Shown here: piece by piece, positions 7,003-13,402 of the stretch
Numbering within the stretch: the stretch's first letter is position 1
Layout of the letters: every line of letters begins with the position of its first letter
From: Solimonas sp041612095
Lineage (GTDB): Bacteria > Pseudomonadota > Gammaproteobacteria > Nevskiales > Nevskiaceae
Assembly: GCA_041612095.1 (NCBI GenBank)
Contig: JBFJJW010000075.1
Coordinates: forward strand, 1 to 14,205
Reading direction: 5' to 3'
Length of the DNA stretch: 14,205 bases
Made by a program: the position numbers and the translations under genes
Notes under the pieces: generated by a model
What the model was told of the DNA's origin: nothing
The model's database searches: none
What the model saw: only the letters and a program-made list of their open reading frames with translations

Positions 7003-7737
7003 TCAGTACGCCTTTTCGTCGCCCACCACGCTGTGGTGAACGGTGGTCAGGATAGTCTGCAGGTCCATCAGGAAGCTGCAGCGACGCACGTAGAACAGAT
7101 CCAGTCTTACCCGGTGCGCCATGTCACGCAAACGACGCGTCTCGCCGCGACGACCGCTGATCTGCGCCAGTCCGGTCACGCCGGGCTTGACCAGGTTACG
7201 TGCACCATAGTCCTTGATCTGCTCACCGTAGAGATGATCCAGTTCCGGCACGTGCGGCCGCGGACCGACCACAGACATGTCCCCCAGCAATACATTGATG
7301 AACTGTGGAAGTTCATCAAGGTTGTGGCGCCTCAGCACCTGGCCCACCCGCGTAACCCGGGGATCATTGGGCGCCGCCTGCGTGAATGCGGCATCGGGAT
7401 CATGGTTCATCGTTCGAAACTTCAGGCAGGAAAACACCTGCCCGCCAAAACCGACCCGATTCTGACGGAAGAATACCGGCCCCCTGGTATCGAGGCGGAT
7501 GGCAATTGCGATCAGAGGAAACAGCCAGCTCGCCGCGCACACCAGAAAGGTGGTGGAGAAGGCAACGTCGAAGTAGCGCTTTCCGGTGCGGACATAGAAC
7601 CCGGCTGGTTGCATCACCGGAGCCTCGCTTTCCGCAAGGCGCAACGACACGCCGCCTTGCGAATCAAGCGCACTGGCATCTGCGGTTGAGTGCAATTCGG
7701 CGCTGGGTGGGCGCTGCGGCATGTCGAAACTCAACAT
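7003..7737 (-). CDS. Short (PglC-type) undecaprenyl-phosphate sugar-1-phosphate transferase
   Basis: This enzyme transfers a sugar-1-phosphate from a nucleotide sugar to undecaprenyl phosphate, the first step in building a surface glycan. The 244 residues cover only the bacterial sugar transferase domain, with a 45-residue polar N-terminal extension. The four-helix domain of WbaP/WcaJ-type enzymes is missing. Visible motifs are KRYFD (53-57), one hydrophobic membrane-dipping helix (about 57-81), FRQNRVG (90-96), KFRTM (106-110), the catalytic Asp141-Glu142 dyad in NLDELPQFINVL, VVGPRPH (156-162) and KPGVTGLAQISGRRGE (184-199). The donor sugar cannot be read. The ATG at 7737 has AAGG close by; a second ATG five codons in is possible. 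A TATAAC box at 7766-7761 could be its -10. The gene may supply the initiating sugar for a glycan decorated by the enzymes encoded further right. Confidence 0.92.
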   Translation of the reverse strand: MLSFDMPQRPPSAELHSTADASALDSQGGVSLRLAESEAPVMQPAGFYVRTGKRYFDVAFSTTFLVCAASWLFPLIAIAIRLDTRGPVFFRQNRVGFGGQVFSCLKFRTMNHDPDAAFTQAAPNDPRVTRVGQVLRRHNLDELPQFINVLLGDMSVVGPRPHVPELDHLYGEQIKDYGARNLVKPGVTGLAQISGRRGETRRLRDMAHRVRLDLFYVRRCSFLMDLQTILTTVHHSVVGDEKAY

Positions 7738-7839
7738 GCCGCCTTGCTGTAGGGGGTCTTGTTATAAGCGTAAGGCACGACACTTCATGCCATTTCTGTC
7801 GAGTCATCGTCAAGTGCTACGCCCCCAAAAGCGCGAACA

Positions 7840-7855
7840 GACTCGAATTTGAGTC
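7840..7855. repeat. Interrupted palindrome GACTC-N6-GAGTC
   Basis: GACTCGAATTTGAGTC has fully complementary 5-base ends and a complementary AATT centre, with one G/T pair at the junctions. It lies 7 bases from a second palindrome. It is a candidate regulator site about 105 bases upstream of the sugar transferase start. Confidence 0.4.
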
Positions 7856-7862
7856 GATTGCG

Positions 7863-7876
7863 TAGGATATATCCTA
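7863..7876. repeat. Perfect 14-base AT-rich palindrome
   Basis: TAGGATATATCCTA is completely self-complementary. It is the most symmetric site in the gap and stands out in GC-rich DNA. It may be an operator for the sugar transferase gene; no regulator is encoded next to it. Confidence 0.45.
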
Positions 7877-7921
7877 TTTTCCTGTAGTCATTTTCCGGTT
7901 ACCGCGGGCGGTCCCCGATCG

Positions 7922-8632
7922 CTATTCGCGGCGACACAACCAGAATACTTGGCTGTTCAAAGCGGCCCCCAGCCAGGGCATTGGGCCGAAGCGTTCTTGC
8001 TCAATAACGAAGCCTTCGCGCTGCAAGCGTCGGCGCAGCTGCCGATAGTCAAAGCCCAGGTGCGAATCGATATAGCCATCGCGACTGTGGCGGCGTATGC
8101 GGGCGGTGAGTCCCAAAGTCGCCGCGAGTACGGTGCCCAGATTGGTGCCTTCCTGAGTCTGCCGATTGGCCCAACGTACAAGGTTCTTGGCCAGCGCACT
8201 GACACCTATCTCAACCGGTACTGAGATCAGCAACCTTCCGCCCGGAGCCAACAACTCGCGAAAGTCCGCAAACGCTTGCGCCATTGGCGCCTCATCGAGG
8301 TGCTCCATGACCTCCATGCAGCACAGCCGCTGGCAAAGGATGCCCCGCAGCTGCTCACGTTGCTCCAAAAGGCTTGCTGCAGTACCGGTGCGCGCCAACA
8401 AACTCCGCGCCTGCGCACTCATCTCGGCAACTGGCTCATAGCCGATGCAGGCGGCCTCCGGGTACGCGCGCGCGAGATGGCTCAGCAGCAGGCCGTCGCC
8501 GGTACCGTAGTCCAGCACCGTCATGCCCGGTGCCGGAGCGAGCAATTCCACTGCGACATCAAAACGCGCGCGATGGCTGAGGCGCTTAATCAGCGAAGGG
8601 TTGGCAACAGTCTGGCGATCATAGGCGATCAT
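7922..8632 (-). CDS. Class I SAM-dependent methyltransferase, probably of the polysaccharide locus
   Basis: This is a 236-residue UbiG/type-11-like methyltransferase. The SAM-binding motif I is VLDYGTGDGLLL (39-50), the acidic end of strand 2 is in CIGYEP (62-67), and CMEVMEHLDE (105-114) and LLAPGGRLLISVPVE (127-141) are the following core motifs. The C-terminal third (about 150-236) is outside the core and has the pattern HLGFDYRQLRRRL often seen in methyltransferases of O-antigen or capsule loci. The substrate is unknown; a sugar hydroxyl or lipid-linked intermediate is likely from context. The ribosome site is weak. It is divergent from the acyltransferase gene (160-base gap) and 184 bases ahead of the sugar transferase on the same strand. 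Confidence 0.85.
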   Translation of the reverse strand: MIAYDRQTVANPSLIKRLSHRARFDVAVELLAPAPGMTVLDYGTGDGLLLSHLARAYPEAACIGYEPVAEMSAQARSLLARTGTAASLLEQREQLRGILCQRLCCMEVMEHLDEAPMAQAFADFRELLAPGGRLLISVPVEIGVSALAKNLVRWANRQTQEGTNLGTVLAATLGLTARIRRHSRDGYIDSHLGFDYRQLRRRLQREGFVIEQERFGPMPWLGAALNSQVFWLCRRE

Positions 8633-8792
8633 GGCTGAGTTTCATCGAACGGTTCGCACAGTATGCCGGCTTAACCTTCGGCTCCGCCAATGGCAGCGTC
8701 CGGCCTATACGCGCTTGGGCTAGACTGCGCGCGGAGGAAAGGCAGACCGTGCGAAGATTACGCGCCTTTCCAAGTGCCTGAATCGAAAGCGC
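8633..8792. other. Divergent intergenic region between methyltransferase and acyltransferase genes
   Basis: These 160 bases separate two divergent genes and should hold both promoters. CGAAC-G-GTTCG (8646-8656) is a short inverted repeat next to the methyltransferase start. On the plus strand TAGACT (8721-8726) resembles a -10 box without a good -35. A strong GGAGG (8733-8737) lies too far from the acyltransferase ATG to serve it and is followed by a tiny GTG reading frame. Confidence 0.4.
8749..8781 (+). CDS. Possible 10-codon leader peptide ahead of the acyltransferase gene
   Basis: A GTG at 8749 preceded 11 bases upstream by GGAGG (8733-8737) opens a 10-codon frame (VRRLRAFPSA) that stops at 8781, 11 bases before the acyltransferase ATG. 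The acyltransferase itself has only a weak GAAAG ribosome site, so translational coupling through this small frame is possible. Chance is an equally good explanation. Confidence 0.2.
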   Translation: MRRLRAFPSA

Positions 8793-9896
8793 ATGAGCCA
8801 GTCCGATACGAGCAAGGGCTATAACCTAAACATTCACGGCCTGCGCGGCTTCAGTGCGCTGGGCATCTTTGTGGCGCATGTTTATCTCGGCTCGACTGCG
8901 GCAGGCTTCTGGCCGGACTGGCATCCGGCGATCGCATGGTTTTTGGACTCACTGCGGTATTCCGTGGACTTGTTCTTCATGATCAGCGGCTACCTGATCA
9001 CCGAAAGCCTGACCAGAAAGGGGAGTGTTCCGCATTTCCTCGTCGACCGCGCAATTCGCATCTACCCGGCATTCCTGGCCGCCATGCTGCCACTCGCAGT
9101 CATGGGCATGATCACGCGCGCAAGAATGTTTTCTGACACATCGCCAGAGCAATGGCCCATCATGCTGCTGGCCAATCTGCTGCTGTTGCCCGGTGTAGTC
9201 GACATGCAGCCGATTCTGGGTGTGGCATGGACGCTGTCTTTCGAAGCAACCTTCTATCTAACAGCGGCATGCGTGTTGTTGCTCCGGCAACGGGGACATC
9301 CGGAGTGGGCATTGGGGGTTTGCATTGCAGCTGGTCTTCTGACGTTCCCTCATTATGCCGGCGTCATCTCGTTCTATGTCGGCGCACTGATTTTCCTTTA
9401 CCGCCAAAGCATGATGCGCTTCGTTAGGAACTTTCATGTTCCTTTGTTGACGCTCGTCTTGTTCTTTGCGCTGTGGGACATTTTCTATCGAGAGTACTGG
9501 AAGCTCGATATCGGCCTAAGCCCTGAGTTTGCCGCTCTGGGCATCATCTGCTTCATCCTTGAGCTGATCCTGTTCAATTCCATCGTGGAAGGTGCCGGCT
9601 TGCTCGGAATAATCCTGCGCAGCCGCATCTGTCAGTTCATAGGCACGATCAGTTACAGCTTCTATCTCTGGCACACGCCGGTCATGTACGTAGTCAAGCG
9701 CGGGGTATTGGAATACGTCGTGCCGCAGTATGGCGATGTTGCCGGCACGATCGCGTTCGGCGTGCTCAGCCTGCCGCCGACGATCCTGATTGGCTATTGC
9801 AGCTACGTGCTACTGGAGCGCAATGCAGGGCGTTATCTGCATCAGCTGTACCGCCGCAAAGAGCGCCGCTCGGTCGCAGAAACGACCGCAACCTAG
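8793..9896 (+). CDS. Acyltransferase-3 family integral membrane O-acyltransferase (OafA-like)
   Basis: This is a 367-residue membrane protein with about ten hydrophobic segments. Family motifs are present: HGLRGFSALGIFVAHV (15-30) with the key Arg18 and His29, FFMISGYLITESL (61-73), and FLVDRAIRIYPAF (82-94). A conserved SYSFYLWHTPVMY segment lies near the C-terminus (about 288-300). Members move acyl groups, usually acetyl, onto sugars of lipopolysaccharide, exopolysaccharide or macrolides. No SGNH domain is attached. Its place among glycan genes suggests O-acetylation of the polysaccharide. The start has a weak ribosome site; no other ATG or GTG is available in frame before a stop at 8721. 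It is the only plus-strand gene in this part and is convergent with the methyltransferase on its right. Confidence 0.92.
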   Translation: MSQSDTSKGYNLNIHGLRGFSALGIFVAHVYLGSTAAGFWPDWHPAIAWFLDSLRYSVDLFFMISGYLITESLTRKGSVPHFLVDRAIRIYPAFLAAMLPLAVMGMITRARMFSDTSPEQWPIMLLANLLLLPGVVDMQPILGVAWTLSFEATFYLTAACVLLLRQRGHPEWALGVCIAAGLLTFPHYAGVISFYVGALIFLYRQSMMRFVRNFHVPLLTLVLFFALWDIFYREYWKLDIGLSPEFAALGIICFILELILFNSIVEGAGLLGIILRSRICQFIGTISYSFYLWHTPVMYVVKRGVLEYVVPQYGDVAGTIAFGVLSLPPTILIGYCSYVLLERNAGRYLHQLYRRKERRSVAETTAT

Positions 9897-9961
9897 GCAC
9901 CCGCGGAAAGCGGAGCACGTGCCTGAGCACTGGTGAACCTGGCCGGAGCTTTCACCCGGCC
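9895..9961. terminator. Weak hairpins between convergent acyltransferase and methyltransferase genes
   Basis: AGGCAC/GTGCCT (9895-9900 and 9919-9924) plus an inner CCGC/GCGG stem form a bulged hairpin that starts inside the acyltransferase stop codon. GGCCGG/CCGGCC (9941-9946 and 9956-9961) forms a second hairpin overlapping the methyltransferase stop. Neither has a T-run. The position between convergent genes suggests a shared termination region, with low certainty. Confidence 0.3.
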
Positions 9962-10806
9962 TTGACTAGCACCAATAGGTCGTTCTCGGGCGTCGCAATC
10001 AGCGGGTGGGAATCGGCACGTACCACGTCTCCGATCTGCAGGCCGAGGTCGGCTGCCACTGCAGACCAACGGGCCAGCGAACGTACGCGTCGGCTTTCTC
10101 GCACCTCGCCTTGTGTGCGCGGCGCGGCATGGAACTCGCGCCACGACTTGAAGTCGTCATTGTTGTGGAACTGCACGTCCGCTGTACGCCAGCCAAAATC
10201 CCCGCCTACCAGCAACAGCCCACCCGGCTTGAGCATCGCAGCAAGGTTCCGCAGCGCCCTGAACCATCGTTCATCGTCGACGATATGAAACATGACGCCG
10301 ATCGCCGTGATGAGATCCACAGGCTCAACGCCCTGTGACGAAAGGAATGACTCCTCTACGACGTCTCCGCACAGGATGCGTACATTTGGGCGATCACGGT
10401 ACTTCTGCTCCAGATACTGAGCCATGCGGTCTGCGATCTCGATTCCAACCGCCTCACTGACCAGAAAGACGTCGGTAAAGAAGTCGATCCAGTGCCCAGT
10501 GCCAGAGCCTACATCCAGCAATCGTGTACCGCTGCGCCTCTGCATCGCCCGCCACGCTTCCACCATGGCCGGGGCCGGAGGAGGCTGGCGACCCAGCAAG
10601 GCCTTGATGATCGTGTTTTCCACCGCGTTGTAGTGGAACCGCGATTCGGGTTCGCTAATGGGGCCGATCGTCATCCGGTCTTCTGGCTGACCGCGTACGT
10701 TGGCGGCGTAGAAGCTCTCGAAGAAGCGGCTCTCGCTATGCGGTACGCGTCGCTCATTGCCGGACTCTCCGGCCTTGTCGCTGGGAAGCTCGTGTGGACC
10801 TCGCAT
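9952..10806 (-). CDS. Class I SAM-dependent methyltransferase, last gene of the decarboxylase-ligase operon
   Basis: This is a 284-residue methyltransferase. SAM motif I is LLDVGSGTGHW (96-106); the acidic residue of motif II is in VGIEIADRM (120-128). ILCGDVVEES (144-153), LITAIGVMFHIVDDERW (165-181) and LKPGGLLLVGGDF (192-204) complete the Rossmann core. An N-terminal region of about 90 residues includes RFFESFYAANVRG and FHYNAVENTIIKALLG (57-72), which probably forms the substrate lid. AGGA lies 9 bases before the ATG at 10806; a later ATG (codon 45) would remove part of the conserved front. It follows the AMP ligase on the same strand after 126 bases that hold a possible 35-codon gene. 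The substrate is unknown and is probably the product of the upstream enzymes. Confidence 0.87.
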   Translation of the reverse strand: MRGPHELPSDKAGESGNERRVPHSESRFFESFYAANVRGQPEDRMTIGPISEPESRFHYNAVENTIIKALLGRQPPPAPAMVEAWRAMQRRSGTRLLDVGSGTGHWIDFFTDVFLVSEAVGIEIADRMAQYLEQKYRDRPNVRILCGDVVEESFLSSQGVEPVDLITAIGVMFHIVDDERWFRALRNLAAMLKPGGLLLVGGDFGWRTADVQFHNNDDFKSWREFHAAPRTQGEVRESRRVRSLARWSAVAADLGLQIGDVVRADSHPLIATPENDLLVLVKAG

Positions 10807-10817
10807 GGCGGCTGTTC

Positions 10818-10925
10818 CTAGATGGCCTTAGCAGATTCGTGATGATACCGGGTGCGCTCCGGCAGCATGTCAACATGGGTTTTCTGCATGCTGGCAGCAA
10901 GCAGCGAGCGCCGCGGCTTATTCAT
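10818..10925 (-). CDS. Possible 35-residue microprotein between AMP ligase and methyltransferase
   Basis: An ATG at 10925, 7 bases after the ligase stop and preceded by AGGG within 10 bases, opens a 35-codon frame ending 11 bases before the methyltransferase ATG. The product begins MNKPRRSLLAASMQ and ends HHESAKAI; it is basic and polar, with no membrane helix and no acyl-carrier serine motif. The tight fit into an operon gap argues for a gene; the short length and the lack of a recognisable family argue against one. A CAGCATG/CATGCTG inverted repeat (10863-10869 and 10887-10893) lies within it. Confidence 0.3.
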   Translation of the reverse strand: MNKPRRSLLAASMQKTHVDMLPERTRYHHESAKAI

Positions 10926-10932
10926 GGCCGCC

Positions 10933-12474
10933 CTATTCGGTGATACGCCTCGATGGTTGGGCAGCCGCGGCTCGGCGCAGTTCCGGGTAATCGACCTTGC
11001 CGGTGACGGTTCTGGGCAGGTGCTCCAGACGCAACCATCGCCTGGGCTGCATGTAGGGCGACATCGTCTCACGCACATAGGCCTGAAGCCGACTCACCCC
11101 TGCTTCACTCTCGGAGTTGATCACTACAGCGGCCCACACCTCGTGTCCCAGCATGTCATGCTCGATCCCGAAAACGGCGACCTCATGCACCATGCCAGAA
11201 GAAAACAGCAGCGACTCCACTTCGCTAGGGCTCACGCGCACACCCATCGACTTGAGCTGATGATCGCGGCGCCCCCTGAAATGCAGGAAGCCATCGATAT
11301 CGATGAACCCGTAATCGCCAGTGAACAGGGCCCTTCCCAAGGCGGCACCAGACATGCTCAAGCAAGGATCCGGCCGAACCGCCCTTTGCGTTGCCGCGTC
11401 GTCACCCCAGTAGCCAAGGCAGATGTAGTCGCCGCGATGGACAATCTCTCCAACCTCCCCAGCAGGCAATGGCAATCCCCGGTCATCGACGACGACTACG
11501 TCCACACCAGGGATCGGCCTTCCAATCGTATCGGCATGGGTGTGGACCAGGGCTGGATCCAGAAAGGCAGTCCGGTATGTCTCCGTCAACCCGTAGTTCA
11601 GCACGATACGAGCTTCCGAAAACCTGTCCAGCAGCTCGGAGCGGATAGACGGGGGGATCGTCCCCCCGGAACTGGTTAGAATCCTCAGCGAAGAGACATC
11701 GGTTTGCGGTAGCGGCGAGAGCCCCCGCAGCAGGAATGTGTATAACGAGGGTGTGCCGGCCAGAACCTGTGGCCGATGCGTGCCTATCGCTTCGCAGATC
11801 GTGAACGGATTGGCTTGCTCAATCACCACTTGCGTCAGCCCGCAGATGATGGTCTGGTGTAGCTGTACAAATCCGTAGTCAAAGGCCCATGGCACTGGGC
11901 AAAGCAAACGATCGCCCTCTGCGAAGCCCGAATAGGAGGCGATCGTCCGAGCGCCGCGCAGGATGTTTCCGTGCGACTGCACGACACCTTTCGGCCGCCC
12001 TGTCGAACCGGAAGTGAAAACGATAGACGCCGGATCAGTCGGCAAAGCATCTCGGATCGGCCGCAAATGCGCAGCCGCATCGCGCGGCACGTCCGCGCAG
12101 CGGAGACCGATCACGTTATCTGCGAGTTCGGTCGCATCAATCGGATCAACGCTGATATAAAACCGCGGCTGGACCGTCTCGCAGGCCTGCCGCCGCTGCG
12201 CGCTTCGACAGCTCGAATCGATGATCGCCGGAATCCCGCCCGCCCCCCAAACCCCGAGTAACGCGGCGAGCATCTCGAAACCATTCCGCATGTTCAGCAG
12301 GACCCGATCCTGGGGTGCCAATCCGCGCCCCAGCAGGAGCTGCCGGTAGTCTTCCGCGCGACGCCGCAATTCACCGAACTCGTAGGCCTGCGCCTGGGTC
12401 AGTAGCGCTGGTGCGGGCCCAAAGCGCTCTGCTGTCAGGCAGAACGCATCCCAAATGTTGAGGGGGCTCGACAT
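10933..12474 (-). CDS. AMP-forming acyl/amino-acid ligase, exosortase A-associated type
   Basis: This is a 513-residue member of the adenylate-forming (ANL) superfamily. It activates a carboxylate as an adenylate and passes it to CoA or a carrier thiol. Key motifs are the P-loop TSGSTGRPKG (154-163), PVPWAFDYGF (193-202), NYGLTE (293-298), TGDYGFID (385-392, with the ribose-binding Asp387), GRRDHQLKSMGVRVSPSEVE (401-420) and the catalytic C-terminal lysine in TGKVDY (Lys493). The length and its partnership with a PLP decarboxylase match the acyl-CoA ligase set recognised by TIGR03098 in exosortase A loci; this assignment is from memory of the family. It begins 10 bases after the sulfotransferase stop with a poor ribosome site, so translational coupling is likely. 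The substrate is unknown. Confidence 0.9.
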   Translation of the reverse strand: MSSPLNIWDAFCLTAERFGPAPALLTQAQAYEFGELRRRAEDYRQLLLGRGLAPQDRVLLNMRNGFEMLAALLGVWGAGGIPAIIDSSCRSAQRRQACETVQPRFYISVDPIDATELADNVIGLRCADVPRDAAAHLRPIRDALPTDPASIVFTSGSTGRPKGVVQSHGNILRGARTIASYSGFAEGDRLLCPVPWAFDYGFVQLHQTIICGLTQVVIEQANPFTICEAIGTHRPQVLAGTPSLYTFLLRGLSPLPQTDVSSLRILTSSGGTIPPSIRSELLDRFSEARIVLNYGLTETYRTAFLDPALVHTHADTIGRPIPGVDVVVVDDRGLPLPAGEVGEIVHRGDYICLGYWGDDAATQRAVRPDPCLSMSGAALGRALFTGDYGFIDIDGFLHFRGRRDHQLKSMGVRVSPSEVESLLFSSGMVHEVAVFGIEHDMLGHEVWAAVVINSESEAGVSRLQAYVRETMSPYMQPRRWLRLEHLPRTVTGKVDYPELRRAAAAQPSRRITE

Positions 12475-12484
12475 CGGCTACGGT

Positions 12485-13402
12485 CTACCGCTGTGCCTTC
12501 ATCGCAGCCGCCATGCGGCCCATTTGATAGATACGTCTAGCCGTTTCGCTATCCGGCGGCTCGGACGCCGAGATTTGCTCATACCCCAGTCGCTTCATGA
12601 GTGGATTGAGGATCGGAGCCAGCGACCACATCGCCCAAGGGTCAAGCACCTCGCCGCGACCAACGCTCGAAGAATCGACAGCCGAGCGATCATAAGTCTT
12701 CCAGTCTCCCAGTCCAGCGCCTGAGGCGTCGGCCAAACCGGCTTCGACAAGACTTTTGACGTCGGTGGGCCGCTCCAGAAACTCGCAGACGCGGGTCAGC
12801 TCGCCCACAGGGTCCCGAGTGAGGTCTTCATAGCGCAACCGCAAGCAGGACCGCGGCATACGCTCCTCGATTTCGAGCAAGGCACTATTGATGTCTACCC
12901 AGGCATGTGCGAACGCCTCCAGCGTGGAGGGATACCGCTGTACGTACTCGTGGAGTTCAGGCATGTATGCGTGCATTCGGCCGCACAATTCCTCGATCGA
13001 CAGAATCACATCGAGAGGATGGCGCACCAATAGAACGTAGCGGCAGCGCTCGCCGCACAGTCTCGCGATTGCCCGTGCATAGAAGGTATCGGTGGCAGTC
13101 TTTTCCGCCCACAGTGACTTGCCGGCACGGCGCGCCAGATCGTCCAGCATCCCAAAGACCATGCTGCGCAAACGATCGTGCACGGCCTCTTCGGAAACAC
13201 CAGAGAATGCAAGGCCCGGGACAACGCCGGTTGCCAATCCACCCGCCGAATGCTGCTCGGAGAGGAACCGGGCCGCAGCGCCAAACAGGTACGTTTCCGG
13301 TGGGCTGCAGATATCAGAGTGCCCGTTGATGAGCCGACGCAACAAAGTCGTGCCACTGCGGGGCACACCGAGAACGACAGCACCACGCCACAGTTCGCTC
13401 AT
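12485..13402 (-). CDS. PAPS-dependent sulfotransferase
   Basis: This is a 305-residue enzyme that moves sulfate from PAPS to a hydroxyl or amine. The 5'-phosphosulfate loop is GVPRSGTTLLRRL (12-24), the 3'-phosphate motif is YVLLVRHPLDVILS (122-135), and RLRYEDLTRDP (188-198) is the conserved segment between core strands. SLWAEKT (97-103) and GDWKTYDRS (232-240) are further family-like positions. It has no signal peptide or membrane helix, so it acts in the cytoplasm on a precursor. The ATG overlaps the decarboxylase stop by 4 bases (ATGA), and the next gene starts 10 bases downstream, so it is embedded in the operon. Sulfation of the polysaccharide or of the small molecule built by the neighbouring enzymes are both possible. 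Confidence 0.9.
   Translation of the reverse strand: MSELWRGAVVLGVPRSGTTLLRRLINGHSDICSPPETYLFGAAARFLSEQHSAGGLATGVVPGLAFSGVSEEAVHDRLRSMVFGMLDDLARRAGKSLWAEKTATDTFYARAIARLCGERCRYVLLVRHPLDVILSIEELCGRMHAYMPELHEYVQRYPSTLEAFAHAWVDINSALLEIEERMPRSCLRLRYEDLTRDPVGELTRVCEFLERPTDVKSLVEAGLADASGAGLGDWKTYDRSAVDSSSVGRGEVLDPWAMWSLAPILNPLMKRLGYEQISASEPPDSETARRIYQMGRMAAAMKAQR

Larger units (their letters stand above)
7738..7921. other. Intergenic region with palindromes between sugar transferase and methyltransferase genes
   Basis: These 184 bases have no convincing gene and are more AT-rich than their flanks. On the minus strand TATAAC (7766-7761) is a plausible -10 box about 25 bases before the sugar transferase ATG, but no good -35 is found. 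Two inverted repeats lie further upstream (7840-7855 and 7863-7876). The region probably holds the sugar transferase promoter. Confidence 0.45.

Noticed and set aside
7963..8632. Annotation of the 236-residue methyltransferase as UbiG
   Set aside because: It has the general Rossmann motifs only, and lies among glycan genes. Nothing specific to ubiquinone synthesis is visible.
10926..11078. Upstream extension of the 35-codon frame to an 86-codon frame (10818-11078)
   Set aside because: The extra 51 codons overlap the well-supported C-terminus of the ligase, including its catalytic lysine region. Only the short downstream part could be a gene.
10852..11679. Plus-strand 275-codon open frame
   Set aside because: It lies mostly opposite the AMP ligase gene, whose motifs are complete; the plus-strand product has no recognisable domain.
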